Shown here: positions 16,960-17,500 of the stretch, piece by piece | Layout of the letters: each line of letters starts with the position of its first letter | Position numbering within the stretch: position 1 is the stretch's first letter | Assembly (NCBI GenBank): GCA_905221605.1 | Contig: CAJNDS010002762.1 | Location: 1 to 17,500, forward strand | Reading direction: 5' to 3' | From: Symbiodinium natans | Lineage: Eukaryota; Sar; Dinophyceae; Suessiales; Symbiodiniaceae | DNA: 17,500 bases | Made by a program: the position numbers and the translations under genes | Notes under the pieces: generated by a model | What the model was told of the DNA's origin: nothing | Databases searched by the model: none | What the model saw: only the letters and a program-made list of their open reading frames with translations

Positions 16960-17031
16960 CATCCCCTGGCGGAGGCTGCGGCCGCCACTCAGGATGCCGT
17001 CTTGGCGCTGGCAGCACAGCAAGCAGCGGAG
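16960..17031 (+). CDS. Coiled-coil gene exon
   Basis: After the acceptor CACCCCCAG, 24 codons read HPLAEAAAATQDAVLALAAQ and then QAAE, ending at a GC donor (GCGGAG/GCC). The stretch is Ala/Gln/Glu-rich and helical, with a strong GC third-position bias. Confidence 0.65.
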
Positions 17032-17400
17032 GCCTTTTTGTTTTTTGATATTGGAAGGGGAGCCTCTTGACTTTGCGTTTATGATATCGGGGTTCTGTGA
17101 TGTGCAGATGTGCGAGGACCTTGTGTGTTCACGCAAGGGGTGCACCTTTCCCGACTTGGTGTTCAGAAGTGTAGTTCTGAAAGTAGCCCAGACCTGAAGG
17201 CTGGCCGGCGACGGTTGGAGGCTTGGCACCATCTTTCCATTTTTTGCATGTGAGTCATTGGGGTTTGGGTGTTTTCCCCGCAAAGGTTTTGAAAGGTCAA
17301 GCGGATGCTTGGACTGGAGGTCGGCTTTCCCGAAGCCCTAAATGCCCGCCACCTTCGTGCAACGAGTCGCCATGCGCAGCATATTCGTCTTTTACTTGTC

Positions 17401-17443
17401 CCTATAAACCCTAAACCCTATAAACCCTAAACCTAAACCCTAA
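17401..17443 (+). repeat. CCCTAAA array before the last exon
   Basis: Six units including CCCTATAAA variants. It ends within four bases of the acceptor of the exon at 17447, as in the P1 gene more than 12 kb upstream. Confidence 0.9.
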
Positions 17444-17446
17444 GAG

Positions 17447-17500
17447 GCAGAGCTTTCAGACCTTCGTGAGCGTGTCGGTGAAGTGTCCGCGCGGCCCTCA
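17447..17500 (+). CDS. Coiled-coil gene exon, cut by the window end
   Basis: Directly after the CCCTAAA array and an AG, one frame reads AELSDLRERVGEVSARPS to the last base of the window. The charged helical character matches the earlier exons, and the array-then-exon order matches P1 exons 2 and 4-6. The gene goes on beyond the window. Confidence 0.65.

Overview
The window looks like nuclear DNA from a dinoflagellate, most likely Symbiodiniaceae (Symbiodinium, Cladocopium or relatives) or a close ally. The reasons are: short exons scattered in long introns; many introns that only fit GC or GA donors with AG acceptors; abundant TTTAGGG-type (plant/dinoflagellate telomere) heptamers inside genes; a ubiquitin-like plus RCC1-like repeat gene with the FAAILGDGSVVTWG consensus common in these genomes; and every gene I can support lying on the + strand, as in dinoflagellate unidirectional clusters. 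No bacterial-style gene, rRNA, tRNA, CRISPR array or virus was seen.

Layout. 23-5048: a split gene for the 60S acidic ribosomal stalk protein P1, about eight exons for roughly 119 residues; it shows up only when the short unique islands between telomere-like arrays are translated. 5096-9196: a series of exon-like islands reading as charged, helical, coiled-coil protein, with the same telomere-like arrays between them. 9336-10690: an intronless gene with a ubiquitin-like N-terminus and nine RCC1-like repeats of about 41 residues, its frame broken at a run of ten G. 10691-12480: no gene I can support. 12481-13860: a tandem repeat of 287 bp units with an older internal duplication, running into a purine-rich minisatellite (13864-14218). 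14313-14423: a small foldback element. 14486-17500: more coiled-coil exons, the last running off the window. The two coiled-coil stretches may be one long gene with the RCC1-like gene and satellite inside one intron.

The most interesting signal is the placement of the telomere-like repeats. In P1 and the next gene, TTTAGGG arrays lie just after splice donors and CCCTAAA arrays lie just before splice acceptors. Exons therefore appear as islands of about 80-130 bp in the order CCCTAAA - exon - TTTAGGG, and several introns have complementary telomere-like ends that could pair in the pre-mRNA. This looks like an introner-type family of introns with telomere-like inverted ends.

Exon limits were set by eye from reading frame, family similarity and AG acceptors. 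Several donors are ambiguous by a few codons, and all splice calls need RNA support.
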